Assembly: GCF_900104845.1 (NCBI RefSeq)
Contig: NZ_FNSR01000001.1
Coordinates: 1,736,001-1,800,000 of the forward strand
DNA: 64,000 nt
From: Paraburkholderia caballeronis
GTDB lineage: Bacteria; Pseudomonadota; Gammaproteobacteria; Burkholderiales; Burkholderiaceae
Reading direction: 5' to 3'
The position numbers were made by a program, and so were the translations under genes. The notes under the pieces were generated by a model, which was not told the origin of the DNA, did no database searches, and worked only from the letters and a program-made list of their open reading frames with translations. This document shows, in pieces, positions 1 through 11,679 of the stretch; the first letter of the stretch is position 1, and each line of letters starts with the position of its first letter.

Positions 1-2
1 GC

Positions 3-836
3 AAGCTGCAGGTCGAGCTTGCACAGTTGCAGTATCTTTCCACTCGCCTCGTGCGCGCATGGACTCACCTTGAACGGCAGAAAGGCGGTATCGGTCTGCG
101 CGGTCCTGGCGAAACGCAGCTCGAAACCGACCGCCGGCTGATCGGCGAGCGCATCAAGATGCTGCAGGGCCGGCTCGCGAAGCTGCGCCGCCAGCATGGC
201 ACGCAGCGCCGTCAGCGGCAGCGCGCCCGCACGATGTCGGTGTCGCTCGTCGGTTATACGAACGCGGGCAAATCGACGCTGTTCAACGCGTTGACGAAGG
301 CGCAGGCGTATGCGGCCGACCAGCTGTTCGCGACGCTCGACACGACGTCGCGCCGCGTGTATCTCGGCGACGAGGTCGGCCAGGTGGTGATGTCCGACAC
401 CGTCGGCTTCATTCGCGAGCTGCCGCACCAACTGGTCGCCGCGTTTCGTGCGACGCTCGAAGAAACAGTGCAGGCCGACCTGCTGCTGCACGTCGTCGAT
501 GCGTCGAGCGCGGTGCGGCTCGAACAGATCGAGCAGGTGAACGGCGTGTTGCGCGACATCGGCGCGGACGCGATCCGGCAGGTGCTGGTGTTCAACAAGA
601 TTGACGCGGTGCCTGAACTGGCGGCCCGCGGCGGGACGGTCGAACGGGATGAGTATGGTAATATTTCGCGCGTCTTTTTGAGCGCGCGCACCGGCGCCGG
701 ACTCGATGCGCTGCGCGCCGCGATCGCCGAAATCGCCTCGGCCGAACCGCTTGCAGACGCGTCTCAGACCCTGACCGCCGACGACTGGTACGCAGCACTG
801 CACGAACCTCGCAAGGTGCCCGAGCACGGCCACTGA
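3..836 (+). CDS. hflX: GTPase HflX (5' end outside window)
   Basis: Ribosome-associated GTPase of the HflX family, which splits or rescues stalled ribosomes under stress in other bacteria. The reading frame is open from base 3, so the N-terminal part lies outside the window; the TTG at 27 is an internal Leu codon. The HflX signature GLRGPGETQLE is near the visible N-terminus, followed by a coiled, Arg/Gln-rich linker and the G domain: P-loop GYTNAGKST (249-275), DTVGF (396-410) and NKID (594-605). It ends in TGA at 834-836, and hflK follows within about 100 bases, the usual hflX-hflK-hflC order of proteobacteria. Family assignment is secure. Confidence 0.95.
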   Translation, partial: KLQVELAQLQYLSTRLVRAWTHLERQKGGIGLRGPGETQLETDRRLIGERIKMLQGRLAKLRRQHGTQRRQRQRARTMSVSLVGYTNAGKSTLFNALTKAQAYAADQLFATLDTTSRRVYLGDEVGQVVMSDTVGFIRELPHQLVAAFRATLEETVQADLLLHVVDASSAVRLEQIEQVNGVLRDIGADAIRQVLVFNKIDAVPELAARGGTVERDEYGNISRVFLSARTGAGLDALRAAIAEIASAEPLADASQTLTADDWYAALHEPRKVPEHGH

Positions 837-939
837 CCCGCTGCCCGGCGCCATGCCAACGGAAGACCGCGCAGTAACTAACTAACCGCGCGCTCCCCGC
901 ATGCAACGACCCGCTGTCAACTCTGGTGAACGAACACAG

Positions 940-2340
940 GTGAACGATTACAACAAGCGGACTGGCTGGCAGCGCGCGCGCGCCATTTTTTCGCTGAACG
1001 ACCCCCGCTGGGGCCGCGGCGACGGCAATGGCCAGCGCCAGGACGAGTCGCGTCGCCCGCAGGGCAGCGATAAAGGCGACGGTCCGCCCGATCTCGACGA
1101 AATGTGGCGCGACTTCAATCGCCGCCTGTCCAGCCTGTTCGGCCGCAAGGGGAAGGGGCGCGGGCCGGGCGGCGTCGGGCCGCGGCCCGACGGCGGTCAC
1201 GGTGCGCGCATCGGCGTCGGCATCGTGATCGGCGTATTGATCGCGATCTATCTTGGCAGCGGCGTGTTCGTCGTGCAGGAAGGCCAGGCCGGCGTCGTGC
1301 TGCAGTTCGGCCAGTATCGCCACACGGTCGGCCAGGGCGTGCACTGGCGCCTGCCGTATCCGTTCCAGACGCACGAGACCGTCAACATCGGTCAGGTCCG
1401 CTCGGTCGAGATCGGCCGCAGCAACCTCGTGCGTCCCGCCAACGTGAAGGATGCATCGGTGCTCACGCGCGACGGCGACATTCTCGAAGTGCGCTTCACC
1501 GTGCAGTACCAGGTCAAGCAGCCGACCGACTATCTGTTCCACAGCGTCGATCCCGACTTGAGCGTCACGCGCGCCGCGCAAGCCGCGGTGCGCACGGTGG
1601 TCGGCGCGCACGGCACCAGCGATCTGCTTTACGAAGAGGATCGCGAGCCGATCCGCGCGCAGCTCGCGGACGCGATCCAGAGTTCGCTCGACGCGTCGCG
1701 CACCGGCCTCGAAGTGACCGGCGTGACGATCCAGGGCGTGCAGGCGCCGGACCAGGTGCAGGCCGCGTTCGACGATGCGGCGAAGGCGCATCAGGATCGC
1801 GAGCGCGCGAAGCGCGATGCGCAGGCCTACGCGGACCAGTTGCTGCCGAAGGCGCAGGCCGACGCGGCGCGGATGATCGAGGACGCGAAGGCCTACAGCG
1901 ACCAGGTCGTCGCGCAGTCGCAGGGCGACGCGGAGCGCTTCACGCGCGTGTACGAGCAATATGCGAAAGCGCCGGCCGTGATTCGCCACCGGATGTATCT
2001 GGACACGATGCAGCACATCTATTCGAACGCGACGAAGGTGTTCGTCGACAGCAAGTCGGGCAACAACGTGCTGTATCTGCCGCTCGACAGGATTGCCGAC
2101 GCGGGCCGTCAGCGCGCGGCCGCGGAGAACGGCGCAAGCGCCGCTCCGGCGGCGGGCGCAGCGGCCGCTCAAGCGGGCGACGCGCAGGGGCAGGGGCAGG
2201 GGCAAGGCCAAACGCAGGCACAGGGTCCGGCCGACGGCCCCGCCGCGCCGGCCAGCGATGCGGCTGCCGGCGCCGCCGGCAACTCGCTGCGGTCGCGGGA
2301 CGCGCTGCGTAATCGCAGCCGTCAGGACGACGTGCAATAA
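940..2340 (+). CDS. hflK: FtsH protease modulator subunit HflK
   Basis: Band-7/SPFH membrane protein that, with HflC, forms the periplasmic cage around FtsH and modulates its proteolysis. With the GTG start at 940 (VNDYNKRTGWQ) the product is 466 aa; an ATG at 901 would add 13 residues but has no ribosome-binding site and the extra residues do not look conserved. A Gly/Arg-rich cytoplasmic N-terminus precedes one transmembrane segment (near bases 1210-1280), then the SPFH domain and an Ala/Gln-rich coiled coil. The C-terminal tail is low-complexity, with a GQGQGQGQ run produced by a short DNA repeat near 2185-2215. hflC follows 12 bases downstream, implying an operon. Confidence 0.95.
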   Translation: MNDYNKRTGWQRARAIFSLNDPRWGRGDGNGQRQDESRRPQGSDKGDGPPDLDEMWRDFNRRLSSLFGRKGKGRGPGGVGPRPDGGHGARIGVGIVIGVLIAIYLGSGVFVVQEGQAGVVLQFGQYRHTVGQGVHWRLPYPFQTHETVNIGQVRSVEIGRSNLVRPANVKDASVLTRDGDILEVRFTVQYQVKQPTDYLFHSVDPDLSVTRAAQAAVRTVVGAHGTSDLLYEEDREPIRAQLADAIQSSLDASRTGLEVTGVTIQGVQAPDQVQAAFDDAAKAHQDRERAKRDAQAYADQLLPKAQADAARMIEDAKAYSDQVVAQSQGDAERFTRVYEQYAKAPAVIRHRMYLDTMQHIYSNATKVFVDSKSGNNVLYLPLDRIADAGRQRAAAENGASAAPAAGAAAAQAGDAQGQGQGQGQTQAQGPADGPAAPASDAAAGAAGNSLRSRDALRNRSRQDDVQ

Positions 2341-2352
2341 CGGAGCGCACTC

Positions 2353-3252
2353 ATGAACCGAATCGTTGCGCTCGTCGCTGTCATCGTCGTGCTGCTGCTC
2401 GTTGCGTCGTCGACGGTGTTCGTCGTCGATCCCCGCCATGTCGCGATCGTGTCGTCGGGCGACGGCGCGCCGACGCTCGCCAACCCCGGCCTGCACGTAA
2501 AGCTGCCGCCGCCGTTGCAGACCACGACGTTGATCGACACGCGGATCCAGTCGTTCGACGCGGCCGACGCCGATCGCTTCACGACGTCGGATAAAACCGA
2601 ACTGCTCGTGAACCCGGTGATCCGTTATCGCGTGTCCGATGCGCTGAAGCTGTTCGCCGCAACGAATGGCGATCCGCAGACGCTGTCGGACCGGCTGTCG
2701 TCGCTGTCTCGCGACGCGCTCGGCGACGCGTTCGCGAAGTTCACGCTGGCCGACGCGCTGTCGCAGCAGCAGAAGCTGACCGACGCCGCGCGCGATACGC
2801 TGAAGGAAGCGGCCGCGCCGCTCGGCATCGAGGTGCTCGGCGTGTCGCTGACGCGGGTCGACTATCCGTCCGAACTGGCGGAGACGGTGTTCAAGCGTAT
2901 GAGCGCCGCGCGCGAGCAGGTCGCCGCCGACGAGCGCGCGCAGGGCGCCGCCGAAGCGCAGCAGGTCAAGGACGACGCGGCGCGCAAGCGCGACGCGCTG
3001 CTCGCGGACGCATACAGCCAGGCGCAGGCGATCAAGGGCGAAGGCGACGGCAAGGCCGCCGCGATCGCCGCCGAAGCGTTCGGCCGCGACCCGCAGTTCT
3101 ACCAGTTCTATCAGAGCCTGCAGGCGTACCGGAACAGCTTCCGGCCGGGCGACGTGATCGTCGTCGATTCGTCCAGCGACTTCTTCCGCTTCATGCGCAG
3201 CGCGTACGGGGATGCGGCGTCCGCTCCCGCTGCGACGCCGCGCCGACACTAG
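2353..3252 (+). CDS. hflC: FtsH protease modulator subunit HflC
   Basis: Partner of HflK in the inner-membrane complex that regulates FtsH. The 299-aa product has an N-terminal transmembrane anchor (residues ~4-24), the sequence VVDPRHVAIV that opens the SPFH domain, and a long Ala/Glu-rich helix rich in DAA and RDALLADAY patterns, typical of HflC. The ATG sits 12 bases after the hflK stop. The C-terminus ends in an Ala/Pro tail after the conserved FFRFM stretch. Length and order match the family. Confidence 0.95.
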   Translation: MNRIVALVAVIVVLLLVASSTVFVVDPRHVAIVSSGDGAPTLANPGLHVKLPPPLQTTTLIDTRIQSFDAADADRFTTSDKTELLVNPVIRYRVSDALKLFAATNGDPQTLSDRLSSLSRDALGDAFAKFTLADALSQQQKLTDAARDTLKEAAAPLGIEVLGVSLTRVDYPSELAETVFKRMSAAREQVAADERAQGAAEAQQVKDDAARKRDALLADAYSQAQAIKGEGDGKAAAIAAEAFGRDPQFYQFYQSLQAYRNSFRPGDVIVVDSSSDFFRFMRSAYGDAASAPAATPRRH

Positions 3253-3297
3253 ACCAATATTTGAGACACCGCGCCCGTTCGGGGCGCGGTCATTCGC

Positions 3298-3489
3298 ATG
3301 GACATAGCCGGCTCGCTGTTGCTCGCGATTGCGTTGATGCTGATTATCGAGGGCATGTTTCCGTTTGTTTTTCCGACGGCCTGGCAGGACACGTTTCGCA
3401 GGATCGCCGAGCGGCCGCCGCATCACATCCGCCTGGGCGGCCTCGTCGTGATGGGGCTCGGCCTTGTGCTGCTGATGCTCGCGACCTGA
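3298..3489 (+). CDS. DUF2065 family small membrane protein
   Basis: A 63-aa protein with two predicted transmembrane helices (residues ~3-25 and ~45-62) separated by a short basic loop containing FRRIAERPP. It matches the DUF2065 (YjeT-like) family, whose members usually lie directly after hflC, as here, 45 bases downstream. Molecular function is unknown; the conserved position suggests a link to the HflKC/FtsH membrane complex, but that is inference. The ATG at 3298 lies just after a GC-rich stretch without a strong Shine-Dalgarno sequence. Confidence 0.85.
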   Translation: MDIAGSLLLAIALMLIIEGMFPFVFPTAWQDTFRRIAERPPHHIRLGGLVVMGLGLVLLMLAT

Positions 3490-3615
3490 ACGCACCGCGG
3501 CGCATGCACGTTCACGCGCCCACGCCGCGTCATGCCGCCGGCCCCGCCGTTCGCGGCGCTGCCGCGCGCGGCCGAGATCCGCGCGCGCCGTATTCAATGT
3601 GGTAGGACTCAACCG

Positions 3616-4767
3616 ATGTCGACCTGGTTACTTCCCGAAAATATCGCCGATGTGCTGCCTTCCGAGGCGCGCAAGATCGAAGAACTGCGCCGCCGCCTGC
3701 TGGACCGCTTCCGCGCGTACGGCTACGAAATGGTGATGCCGCCGCTGCTCGAATACCTGGAGTCGCTGCTGATCGGCAGCGGGCGCGACCTGAACCTGCG
3801 CACGTTCAAGCTCGTCGATCAACTGTCGGGCCGCACGCTCGGCCTGCGCGCGGACATCACGCCGCAGGTCGCGCGGATCGACGCGCACCTGCTGAACCGC
3901 CAGGGCGTGACCCGCCTGTGCTACGCGGGCAACGTGCTGCATACGCGTCCGCGCGGGCTGCATGCGACGCGCGAGCAGATCCAGATCGGCGCGGAAATCT
4001 ACGGCCACGCGGGTCTCGAAGCGGATCTGGAGATCCAGCAGTTGATGCTCGACGCGCTGCGTCTCGCGGGGCTCGGGAAGGTGCGGCTCGGCCTGTGCCA
4101 CGCGGGCATTCTTGAGGCGCTGATCGACGCGGACCCGGCGGCAGCCGCGCTCGGCGAGACATTGTATGAAGCGCTTGCAGGCAAGGACGTGCCGGACCTC
4201 GCGGACCTGACCGCCGGCCTGCAACCGCAGACGCGCGACGCGTTGCGCGCGCTGCCGTCGCTGTATGGCGACGCGACGGTGATCGACGAGGCGCGCGAGC
4301 GTCTGCCTGCGTTGCCCGGCATCGCGCGCGCGCTCGACGAACTCGCGTTCCTCGTGCGCGAGATCAACGGTGCGGAATTGATGATCGACCTCGCGGACCT
4401 CGGTGGCTACGCGTATCACCGGGGCGTGATGTTCCTCGCGTATGTGGACGGCGTGCCGAACGCGGTCGCGCGCGGCGGGCGTTACGACCAGGTCGGCGAG
4501 GCGTATGGCCGCGCGCGCGCGGCCACAGGCTTCTCGCTGGATCTGCGCGAAGTGGCGCGCATTTCGCCCGTCGAGGCGCGCAGCAGCGCGATCCTCGCAC
4601 CGTGGCGTCATGACGACGCGCTGAACGCGAGCGTCGCCGCGTTGCGCGACGCGGGCGAGGTCGTGATCCAGGCGCTGCCGGGCCACGAACACGACGTGGA
4701 CGAGTTCGCATGCGACCGCGTGCTGGTCGAGCGCGACGGCGCGTGGGTCGTCGAGGCGCGGCCCTGA
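3616..4767 (+). CDS. hisZ: ATP phosphoribosyltransferase regulatory subunit HisZ
   Basis: HisZ is a paralogue of histidyl-tRNA synthetase that lacks aminoacylation activity and combines with short-form HisG to catalyse and regulate the first step of histidine synthesis. The 383-aa protein starts at ATG 3616 ([15 protein letters not shown]); the open frame reaches back to 3532 but the extra Arg/Ala-rich residues look like noise. Class II synthetase-like motifs are visible ([20 protein letters not shown] and the [13 protein letters not shown] loop), and no C-terminal anticodon-binding domain follows. Its presence implies that a short HisG is encoded elsewhere. purA follows after a 158-base gap with its own likely -10 box. 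Confidence 0.93.
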   Translation: MSTWLLPENIADVLPSEARKIEELRRRLLDRFRAYGYEMVMPPLLEYLESLLIGSGRDLNLRTFKLVDQLSGRTLGLRADITPQVARIDAHLLNRQGVTRLCYAGNVLHTRPRGLHATREQIQIGAEIYGHAGLEADLEIQQLMLDALRLAGLGKVRLGLCHAGILEALIDADPAAAALGETLYEALAGKDVPDLADLTAGLQPQTRDALRALPSLYGDATVIDEARERLPALPGIARALDELAFLVREINGAELMIDLADLGGYAYHRGVMFLAYVDGVPNAVARGGRYDQVGEAYGRARAATGFSLDLREVARISPVEARSSAILAPWRHDDALNASVAALRDAGEVVIQALPGHEHDVDEFACDRVLVERDGAWVVEARP

Positions 4768-4892
4768 AAGCCCGCGCGGCAGGCCTTTGCACGCGACGCA
4801 TCAGGGATGCTTGCCGTCGCGCCATGCCGTTGAGTGCAAAGGGAAATACCGCAAATTTCTGCAAAAAAAGCGGACCGCCGCGCGAACCCAGG

Positions 4893-6272
<1,380 letters not shown>

Positions 6273-6289
6273 GAGGGCGGAGTTTCACG

Positions 6290-6862
6290 ATGATCCAGAT
6301 GACGGACCCGCGCAACGACGACAAGAACCTGTGGGTCGGATGGGACGAGTACCACCGGCTGATCGAACTGCTCGCGCTGAAGGTGCACGACTCGGGCTGG
6401 AAGTTCGACAAGATCCTGTGCCTCGCGCGCGGCGGTCTGCGCGTCGGCGATCAGCTGTCGCGCATCTACGACCTGCCGCTCGCGATTCTCGCGACCAGTT
6501 CGTATCGCGAGGCGGCCGGCACCCAGCAGGGCGACCTCGACATCGCGCAGTACATCACGATGACGCGCGGCGAACTCACCGGCAACGTGCTGCTGGTCGA
6601 CGACCTCGTCGATTCCGGCGTCACGCTGGCCCGCGTGCAGCAGCATCTGAAGGAGCGTTATCCGGCGGTGACCGGCGTGCGCTCCGCCGTGCTGTGGTAC
6701 AAGGGCTGCTCGAAGGTGAAGCCCGACTACTCGGTGCAGTATCTGCCGACCAATCCGTGGATCCACCAGCCGTTCGAGGAGTGGGACACGGTGCGCCCGC
6801 ACAACCTCGGCGCGTGGATCAAGCGCGGCCGTCAGAACGCGGATGCGGACACCCAAGCCTGA
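6290..6862 (+). CDS. phosphoribosyltransferase domain protein
   Basis: A 190-aa type I phosphoribosyltransferase. The PRPP-binding motif VLLVDDLVDSGVTL is clear, and ILCLARGGLRVGDQLSR is the upstream loop typical of hypoxanthine/xanthine-guanine-type enzymes. Proteins of this group often act on purine bases, and the gene sits 17 bases after purA in what looks like one transcript, so a purine-salvage role is likely, though the exact base is not evident. Starts at ATG 6290 and ATG 6299 are both possible; the first is chosen because ribosome-binding-like GAGGGCGGAG lies upstream. A strong terminator follows at 6895. Confidence 0.85.
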   Translation: MIQMTDPRNDDKNLWVGWDEYHRLIELLALKVHDSGWKFDKILCLARGGLRVGDQLSRIYDLPLAILATSSYREAAGTQQGDLDIAQYITMTRGELTGNVLLVDDLVDSGVTLARVQQHLKERYPAVTGVRSAVLWYKGCSKVKPDYSVQYLPTNPWIHQPFEEWDTVRPHNLGAWIKRGRQNADADTQA

Positions 6863-6894
6863 GCCTCATGCGCAGACCGGCGCTGCCGGAACGA

Positions 6895-6920
6895 ACGGAG
6901 CCGAAAGGCTCCGTTTTTTT
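6895..6920 (+). terminator. rho-independent terminator after purA operon
   Basis: An 8-bp perfect stem (acggagcc / ggctccgt) closed by a GAAA tetraloop, followed by a run of seven T residues. It lies 33 bases after the phosphoribosyltransferase stop. Confidence 0.9.
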
Positions 6921-7096
6921 ATGCGCATCAACTGCGTGAATATCGCACGACCGCACTAAATGCCGCCGCCAGTACACGAGCGCACGCGCGCGCAGGCACG
7001 CAGACGTCGTCATGGGCCGATGCTACACTGCGCGGGGATGGGAGCCCCGCGTGGCACGGCCACAACGACCGCGGGGGCAGGGGGCGAAGCCCGGTT

Positions 7097-7102
7097 TAGA
7101 AT
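7097..7102 (+). promoter_or_regulatory. candidate -10 box for kup
   Basis: TAGAAT 42 bases upstream of the kup ATG. No convincing -35 is seen in the GC-rich sequence before it. Confidence 0.3.
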
Positions 7103-7143
7103 AGCGCTCGTTTTTTCCGCTCGAAAAACGGATTTCCGCGTAT

Positions 7144-9030
7144 ATGACAAATAGCAAGCACGTGGCAAAGCAGCCTCTGCCGTCCCTGGCCGTCGCCGCG
7201 ATCGGCGTGGTTTTCGGCGACATCGGCACGAGCCCGCTGTATTCGCTGAAAGAGGCATTCAGTCCGTCACACGGAATTCCGCTTACCGATACGTCGATCC
7301 TCGGCGTGATCTCGCTGCTGTTCTGGGCGATCGTGATCGTCGTCAGCGTCAAGTACGTGCTGTTCGTGATGCGCGCCGACAACAACGGCGAGGGCGGCGT
7401 GCTCGCGTTGATGGCGCTGTCGCTGCGCTCGTTCAATCGCAAGAGCAGGGCTGCGGCCGTGCTGACCGCGCTCGGCATCTTCGGCGCATGCATGTTCTAC
7501 GGCGACGCGGTGATCACGCCCGCGATCTCGGTGATGTCGGCGGTCGAAGGGCTCGAAATCGCCGCGCCGAAGCTGTCGCATCTGGTGCTGCCGCTGACGA
7601 TGGGGATCCTGATCGCGCTGTTCTGGATCCAGCGCCACGGCACGGCGCTCGTCGGCCGGCTGTTCGGTCCGATCATGGTGCTGTGGTTCGTGACGATCGC
7701 CGCGCTCGGTGTCCTGCATATCGTGCGCTCGCCGGGGGTCATCGCGGCGCTCAATCCGTACTATGCGTTCTCGTTCATGGCCGCGCATCTGCTGCAGGCG
7801 TACGTGGTGCTCGGTTCGGTCGTGCTGGTGCTGACCGGCGCGGAGGCGCTGTACGCGGACATGGGCCACTTCGGCGCGAAGCCGATCCGCTGCGCGTGGT
7901 ATGCGCTCGTGATGCCGTCGCTGGTGCTGAACTACTTCGGCCAGGGCGCGCTGCTGATGCGCGACCATCGCGCGATCGAAAATCCGTTCTTCCTGATGGC
8001 GCCGGAGTGGGCGCTGCTGCCGCTCGTCGTGCTGTCGACGGTCGCGACGGTGATCGCGTCGCAGGCGGTGATCTCCGGCGCGTATTCGCTGACGAGCCAG
8101 GCGATCCTGCTCGGCTACGTGCCGCGGATGAAGGTGCTGCACACGTCCGATCTCGCGATCGGGCAGATCTACGTGCCGGTCGTGAACTGGATGCTGCTGT
8201 TCATCATCCTGTGCATCGTGATCGGCTTCAAGAGTTCGGACAACCTCGCGGCCGCGTACGGCATCGCGGTGACGGCGACGATGGTGATTACGACGGTGCT
8301 CGCGTGCGTCGTGATGGTCGAGGTGTGGAACTGGAACAAGGTGCTGGTCGGGCTCATCATCGCGGGGTTCATGACCGTCGATCTCGGCTTCTTCGGCGCG
8401 AACCTGCTGAAGGTCGAGGAGGGCGGCTGGCTGCCGCTCGGCATCGGCGGGCTGCTGTTCTTCCTGCTGATGACCTGGTACAAGGGGCGCATGATCGTGA
8501 AGGAGCGCACCGCCGCCGACGGCATCCCGCTGATGCCGTTCCTGCAGGGGCTGCTCGCGCATCCGCCGCATCGCGTGTCGGGCACCGCGATCTATCTGAC
8601 CGGCAGCGACACGCTGGTGCCGGTGAGCCTGCTGCACAACCTGAAGCACAACAAGGTGCTGCACGAACGCACGATCTTCCTGACCTTCGTCACGAGCGAC
8701 ATTCCGTATGTCGAAGACGCGGAGCGCGTGACGATGAAGGACATCGGCGGCGGGCTGTACGTGGTGCGCGCCGCGTATGGCTTCAACGAGACGCCGGACG
8801 TGAAGGCGGTGTTGCAGTACGTGGGCCGCGCGCACGACATGACGTTCGAGATGATGGACACGTCGTTTTTCCTCGCGCGCGAGACGGTGGTGCCGACGCA
8901 GTTGCCCGGCATGTCGATCTGGCGCGAGCGTGTGTTCGCATGGATGCATCAGAACGCCGCGAAGCCGACCGACTTCTTCAGCATTCCGGCGAACCGGGTG
9001 GTCGAACTGGGGACGAAGATCGAGATTTGA
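7144..9030 (+). CDS. kup: low-affinity potassium transporter Kup
   Basis: KUP/HAK/KT-family potassium uptake protein of the inner membrane, probably a K+/H+ symporter. The 628-aa product begins with a short cytoplasmic segment and the hallmark [17 protein letters not shown] in the first transmembrane helix; about twelve hydrophobic helices follow up to about residue 450, and then a soluble C-terminal domain of ~170 residues. Length is typical. The start at ATG 7144 is upstream of a conserved core and no alternative is needed. It is a single-gene unit, flanked by the purA-operon terminator and a bidirectional terminator at 9056. Confidence 0.95.
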   Translation: MTNSKHVAKQPLPSLAVAAIGVVFGDIGTSPLYSLKEAFSPSHGIPLTDTSILGVISLLFWAIVIVVSVKYVLFVMRADNNGEGGVLALMALSLRSFNRKSRAAAVLTALGIFGACMFYGDAVITPAISVMSAVEGLEIAAPKLSHLVLPLTMGILIALFWIQRHGTALVGRLFGPIMVLWFVTIAALGVLHIVRSPGVIAALNPYYAFSFMAAHLLQAYVVLGSVVLVLTGAEALYADMGHFGAKPIRCAWYALVMPSLVLNYFGQGALLMRDHRAIENPFFLMAPEWALLPLVVLSTVATVIASQAVISGAYSLTSQAILLGYVPRMKVLHTSDLAIGQIYVPVVNWMLLFIILCIVIGFKSSDNLAAAYGIAVTATMVITTVLACVVMVEVWNWNKVLVGLIIAGFMTVDLGFFGANLLKVEEGGWLPLGIGGLLFFLLMTWYKGRMIVKERTAADGIPLMPFLQGLLAHPPHRVSGTAIYLTGSDTLVPVSLLHNLKHNKVLHERTIFLTFVTSDIPYVEDAERVTMKDIGGGLYVVRAAYGFNETPDVKAVLQYVGRAHDMTFEMMDTSFFLARETVVPTQLPGMSIWRERVFAWMHQNAAKPTDFFSIPANRVVELGTKIEI

Positions 9031-9055
9031 GCCCGCTGCTTGCGGCTCGCGAATG

Positions 9056-9081
9056 AAAAACGGCGCCGAGGCGCCGTTTTT
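9056..9081. terminator. bidirectional terminator between kup and tex
   Basis: An A-run, a perfect 6-bp GC stem with CGAG loop (cggcgc / gcgccg) and a T-run form a symmetrical hairpin that can terminate kup on the plus strand. It lies 52 bases past the tex stop and so can also serve tex on the minus strand. Confidence 0.85.
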
Positions 9082-9132
9082 CATGGCTCCTTCTTTGCAC
9101 GTGGCCGCAAAGAAGGAGGAATGCGCCGACGA

Positions 9133-11478
9133 TCAGCGTTGCTTGAGCTTCGCGAACGCGGCCGCCATTGCGCCGGCCGGCTCCGCATCGCGCGAACGCT
9201 GCGGCTGACGCGCGCCGCTGCCGCTGCGACCCGCCGGGCCGTTCTGCTGACCGTTGCCACCGCTGCCGGCACGTTGCGCGGCGCTCGCCGGATCGTCGTC
9301 GAGGCGCATCGTCAGCGCGATGCGCTGGCGCTTCACGTCGACGTCGAGCACCTTCACCTTCACGACCTGGCCGGCCTTCACGACTTCGTGAGGATCCTTG
9401 ATGAACTTCGTCGACATCGCGGATACGTGCACGAGGCCGTCCTGATGCACGCCGATGTCGACGAACGCGCCGAACGCGGCGACGTTCGTCACGACGCCTT
9501 CGAGCAGCATCCCCGGCACGAGGTCGGACACCTTCTCGACGCCGTCGCGGAACGTCGCCGTCTTGAACTCCGGGCGCGGGTCGCGGCCCGGTTTTTCGAG
9601 TTCGGTCAGGATGTCGCGCACCGTCGGCAAGCCGAACCGGTCGTCGACGAACGCGGCCGGCGACAGGCCCGCGAGCGCGTCGCGGTTGCCGAGTACGTCG
9701 CCGATCGGCCGGCTGATCTTCGCGAGAATCCGCTCGACGACCGGATACGCTTCCGGGTGCACCGACGAGCGGTCGAGCGGGTTCTCGCCGCCGTTGATGC
9801 GCAGGAAGCCGGCCGCCTGCTCGAACGTCTTGTCGCCGAGGCGCGGCACACGGCGCAGATGCTCGCGCGACGGGAACGCGCCGTTCGCGTCGCGGTAGTC
9901 GACGATGTTGCGCGCGAGGGTCGAGTTGAGGCCGGACACGCGCGCGAGCAGCGCGACCGACGCGGTGTTCGCATCGACGCCGACTGCGTTCACGCAGTCC
10001 TCGACGACCGCGTCGAGCGAACGCGCGAGTTCGCGCTGGTTCACGTCGTGCTGATACTGCCCGACGCCGATCGCCTTCGGCTCGATCTTCACGAGTTCCG
10101 CGAGCGGATCTTGCAGACGCCGCGCGATCGACACCGCGCCGCGCAGCGACACGTCGAGTTCCGGGAATTCCTTCGCCGCGAGTTCGGACGCCGAATACAC
10201 GGACGCGCCCGCCTCGGACACGACGATCTTCTGCAGCTTCAGTTCGGGATGGCGCGAGATCAGCTCGCTCGCGAGCTTGTCGGTCTCGCGCGACGCGGTG
10301 CCGTTGCCGATGCTGATCAGTTCCGCCTGCGTCTGCGCGGCGATCCGCGCGAGTTTCGCGAGCGAGCCGTCCCAGTCGCGGCGCGGCTCGTGCGGATAGA
10401 TCGTGTCGGTCGCGAGCAGCTTGCCGGTGCGATCGACGACCGCGACCTTCACGCCGGTCCGCAGCCCCGGATCGAGGCCGATCACGGCCTTCGGGCCGGC
10501 CGGCGCGGCGAGCAGCAGATCCTTCAGGTTGCGCGCGAACACGCGGATCGCCTCGGCCTCGGCCTGCTCGCGCAGGTTCGTCAGCAGTTCGTTTTCGAGG
10601 TGCGGCTGCACCTTCACGCGCCAGCACCAGCGGCACACGTCGGACAGCCATTTATCCGCGGGACGCCCCAGGTTCGCGATGCCGAAGTGACGCGCGATCA
10701 GCGCCTCGCCCGGATGCGGGACCTGCGCGTCGAGTTCCGCGCCGAGCCCGAGCTTCACGGTCAGCACGCCGGCGTTGCGGCCGCGGAACAGCGCGAGCGC
10801 GCGATGCGACGGCACGGTCTTCAGCGTTTCCGAGTAGTCGTAGTAGTCGCGGAATTTCTCGCCTTCCTCGCGTTCCTTGCCTTCGACGACGCTCGACGTG
10901 ACGATGCCCTGGTTCTGCAGCCAGTCGCGCAGCTTGCCCAGCAGCTCGGCCGTTTCGCCGAACTGCTCGGACAGGATGTCCCGCGCGCCGTCGAGCGCGG
11001 CTTTCACGTCGGCGACGCCCTTGTCGGCGTCCACGTACTGCGCCGCCTCGGTCTGCGGATCGAGCAGCGGGTTCGCGAGCAGCGCCTGCGCGAGCGGTTC
11101 GAGCCCGGCCTCGCGCGCGATCTGCGCGCGCGTGCGGCGCTTCGGCTTGTACGGCAGATACAGGTCTTCGAGCACCTGCTTGCTGTCGGCGGCCTCGATC
11201 GCGGCGCGCAGCTCGCCGGTGAGCTTGCCCTGTTCGTCGATGCTCGCGATGATCGCGGCGCGCCGCTCTTCCAGTTCGCGCAGATACAGCAGCCGCTCTT
11301 CGAGATTGCGCAACTGCGTGTCGTCGAGATTGCCGGTCACTTCCTTGCGGTAGCGGGCGATGAACGGAACGGTCGAACCTTCGTCGAGAAGTTGCACGGC
11401 GGCGGCCACCTGGCGCGGCTGGACAGCCAGTTCAGTGGCGATGCGCTGGACGATCTTGAGTGCTACGGTGTCCGTCAT
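9133..11478 (-). CDS. tex: Tex-family RNA-binding transcription accessory protein
   Basis: Tex (YhgF) is a cytoplasmic nucleic-acid-binding protein related to eukaryotic Spt6, needed for toxin expression in Bordetella. The 781-aa product starts at the ATG whose first base is 11478 ([12 protein letters not shown]); the frame stays open far upstream but only as antisense to the next gene. Domains in order: N-terminal helical HTH region, YqgF/RNase H-like domain with [19 protein letters not shown] (~residues 325-345), helix-hairpin-helix pair ([13 protein letters not shown] and [21 protein letters not shown]), and a C-terminal S1 domain with [17 protein letters not shown] low-complexity tail ends in FAKLKQR. 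Domain set and length match Tex. Confidence 0.95.
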   Translation of the reverse strand: MTDTVALKIVQRIATELAVQPRQVAAAVQLLDEGSTVPFIARYRKEVTGNLDDTQLRNLEERLLYLRELEERRAAIIASIDEQGKLTGELRAAIEAADSKQVLEDLYLPYKPKRRTRAQIAREAGLEPLAQALLANPLLDPQTEAAQYVDADKGVADVKAALDGARDILSEQFGETAELLGKLRDWLQNQGIVTSSVVEGKEREEGEKFRDYYDYSETLKTVPSHRALALFRGRNAGVLTVKLGLGAELDAQVPHPGEALIARHFGIANLGRPADKWLSDVCRWCWRVKVQPHLENELLTNLREQAEAEAIRVFARNLKDLLLAAPAGPKAVIGLDPGLRTGVKVAVVDRTGKLLATDTIYPHEPRRDWDGSLAKLARIAAQTQAELISIGNGTASRETDKLASELISRHPELKLQKIVVSEAGASVYSASELAAKEFPELDVSLRGAVSIARRLQDPLAELVKIEPKAIGVGQYQHDVNQRELARSLDAVVEDCVNAVGVDANTASVALLARVSGLNSTLARNIVDYRDANGAFPSREHLRRVPRLGDKTFEQAAGFLRINGGENPLDRSSVHPEAYPVVERILAKISRPIGDVLGNRDALAGLSPAAFVDDRFGLPTVRDILTELEKPGRDPRPEFKTATFRDGVEKVSDLVPGMLLEGVVTNVAAFGAFVDIGVHQDGLVHVSAMSTKFIKDPHEVVKAGQVVKVKVLDVDVKRQRIALTMRLDDDPASAAQRAGSGGNGQQNGPAGRSGSGARQPQRSRDAEPAGAMAAAFAKLKQR

Positions 11479-11600
11479 GGGGTCGGGATATTCCTGCAAT
11501 GATCGGTTTCGGTCCGGAAGCCGCGTGGCGGCGGGCGCCGGCAGGCCTCCGGAGCGGGGCATTTTGCCATAAATGGCCGGGTGCTCAACTCGCGGGGTGT

Positions 11601-11606
11601 TAGAAT
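11601..11606 (+). promoter_or_regulatory. candidate -10 box upstream of the repetitive exported protein
   Basis: TAGAAT lies seven bases before an in-frame ATG at 11614. If used, transcription would begin at about that ATG, making it leaderless and favouring the next ATG at 11680 as the real start. Confidence 0.3.
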
Positions 11607-11679
11607 TTCGCCCATGTTCCGCAGCCTTCCGACAACGTTGACGATCTCCCGTTTGTTCCCGATCCGGCCTCGCGCGCGC

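Noticed and set aside
592..3612. 1006-codon minus-strand open frame opposite hflK/hflC
   Set aside because: Arg/Ala-rich translation with no family features, explained by high GC; hflK and hflC on the other strand are certain.
9040..11502. 820-codon plus-strand open frame
   Set aside because: Antisense shadow of tex.
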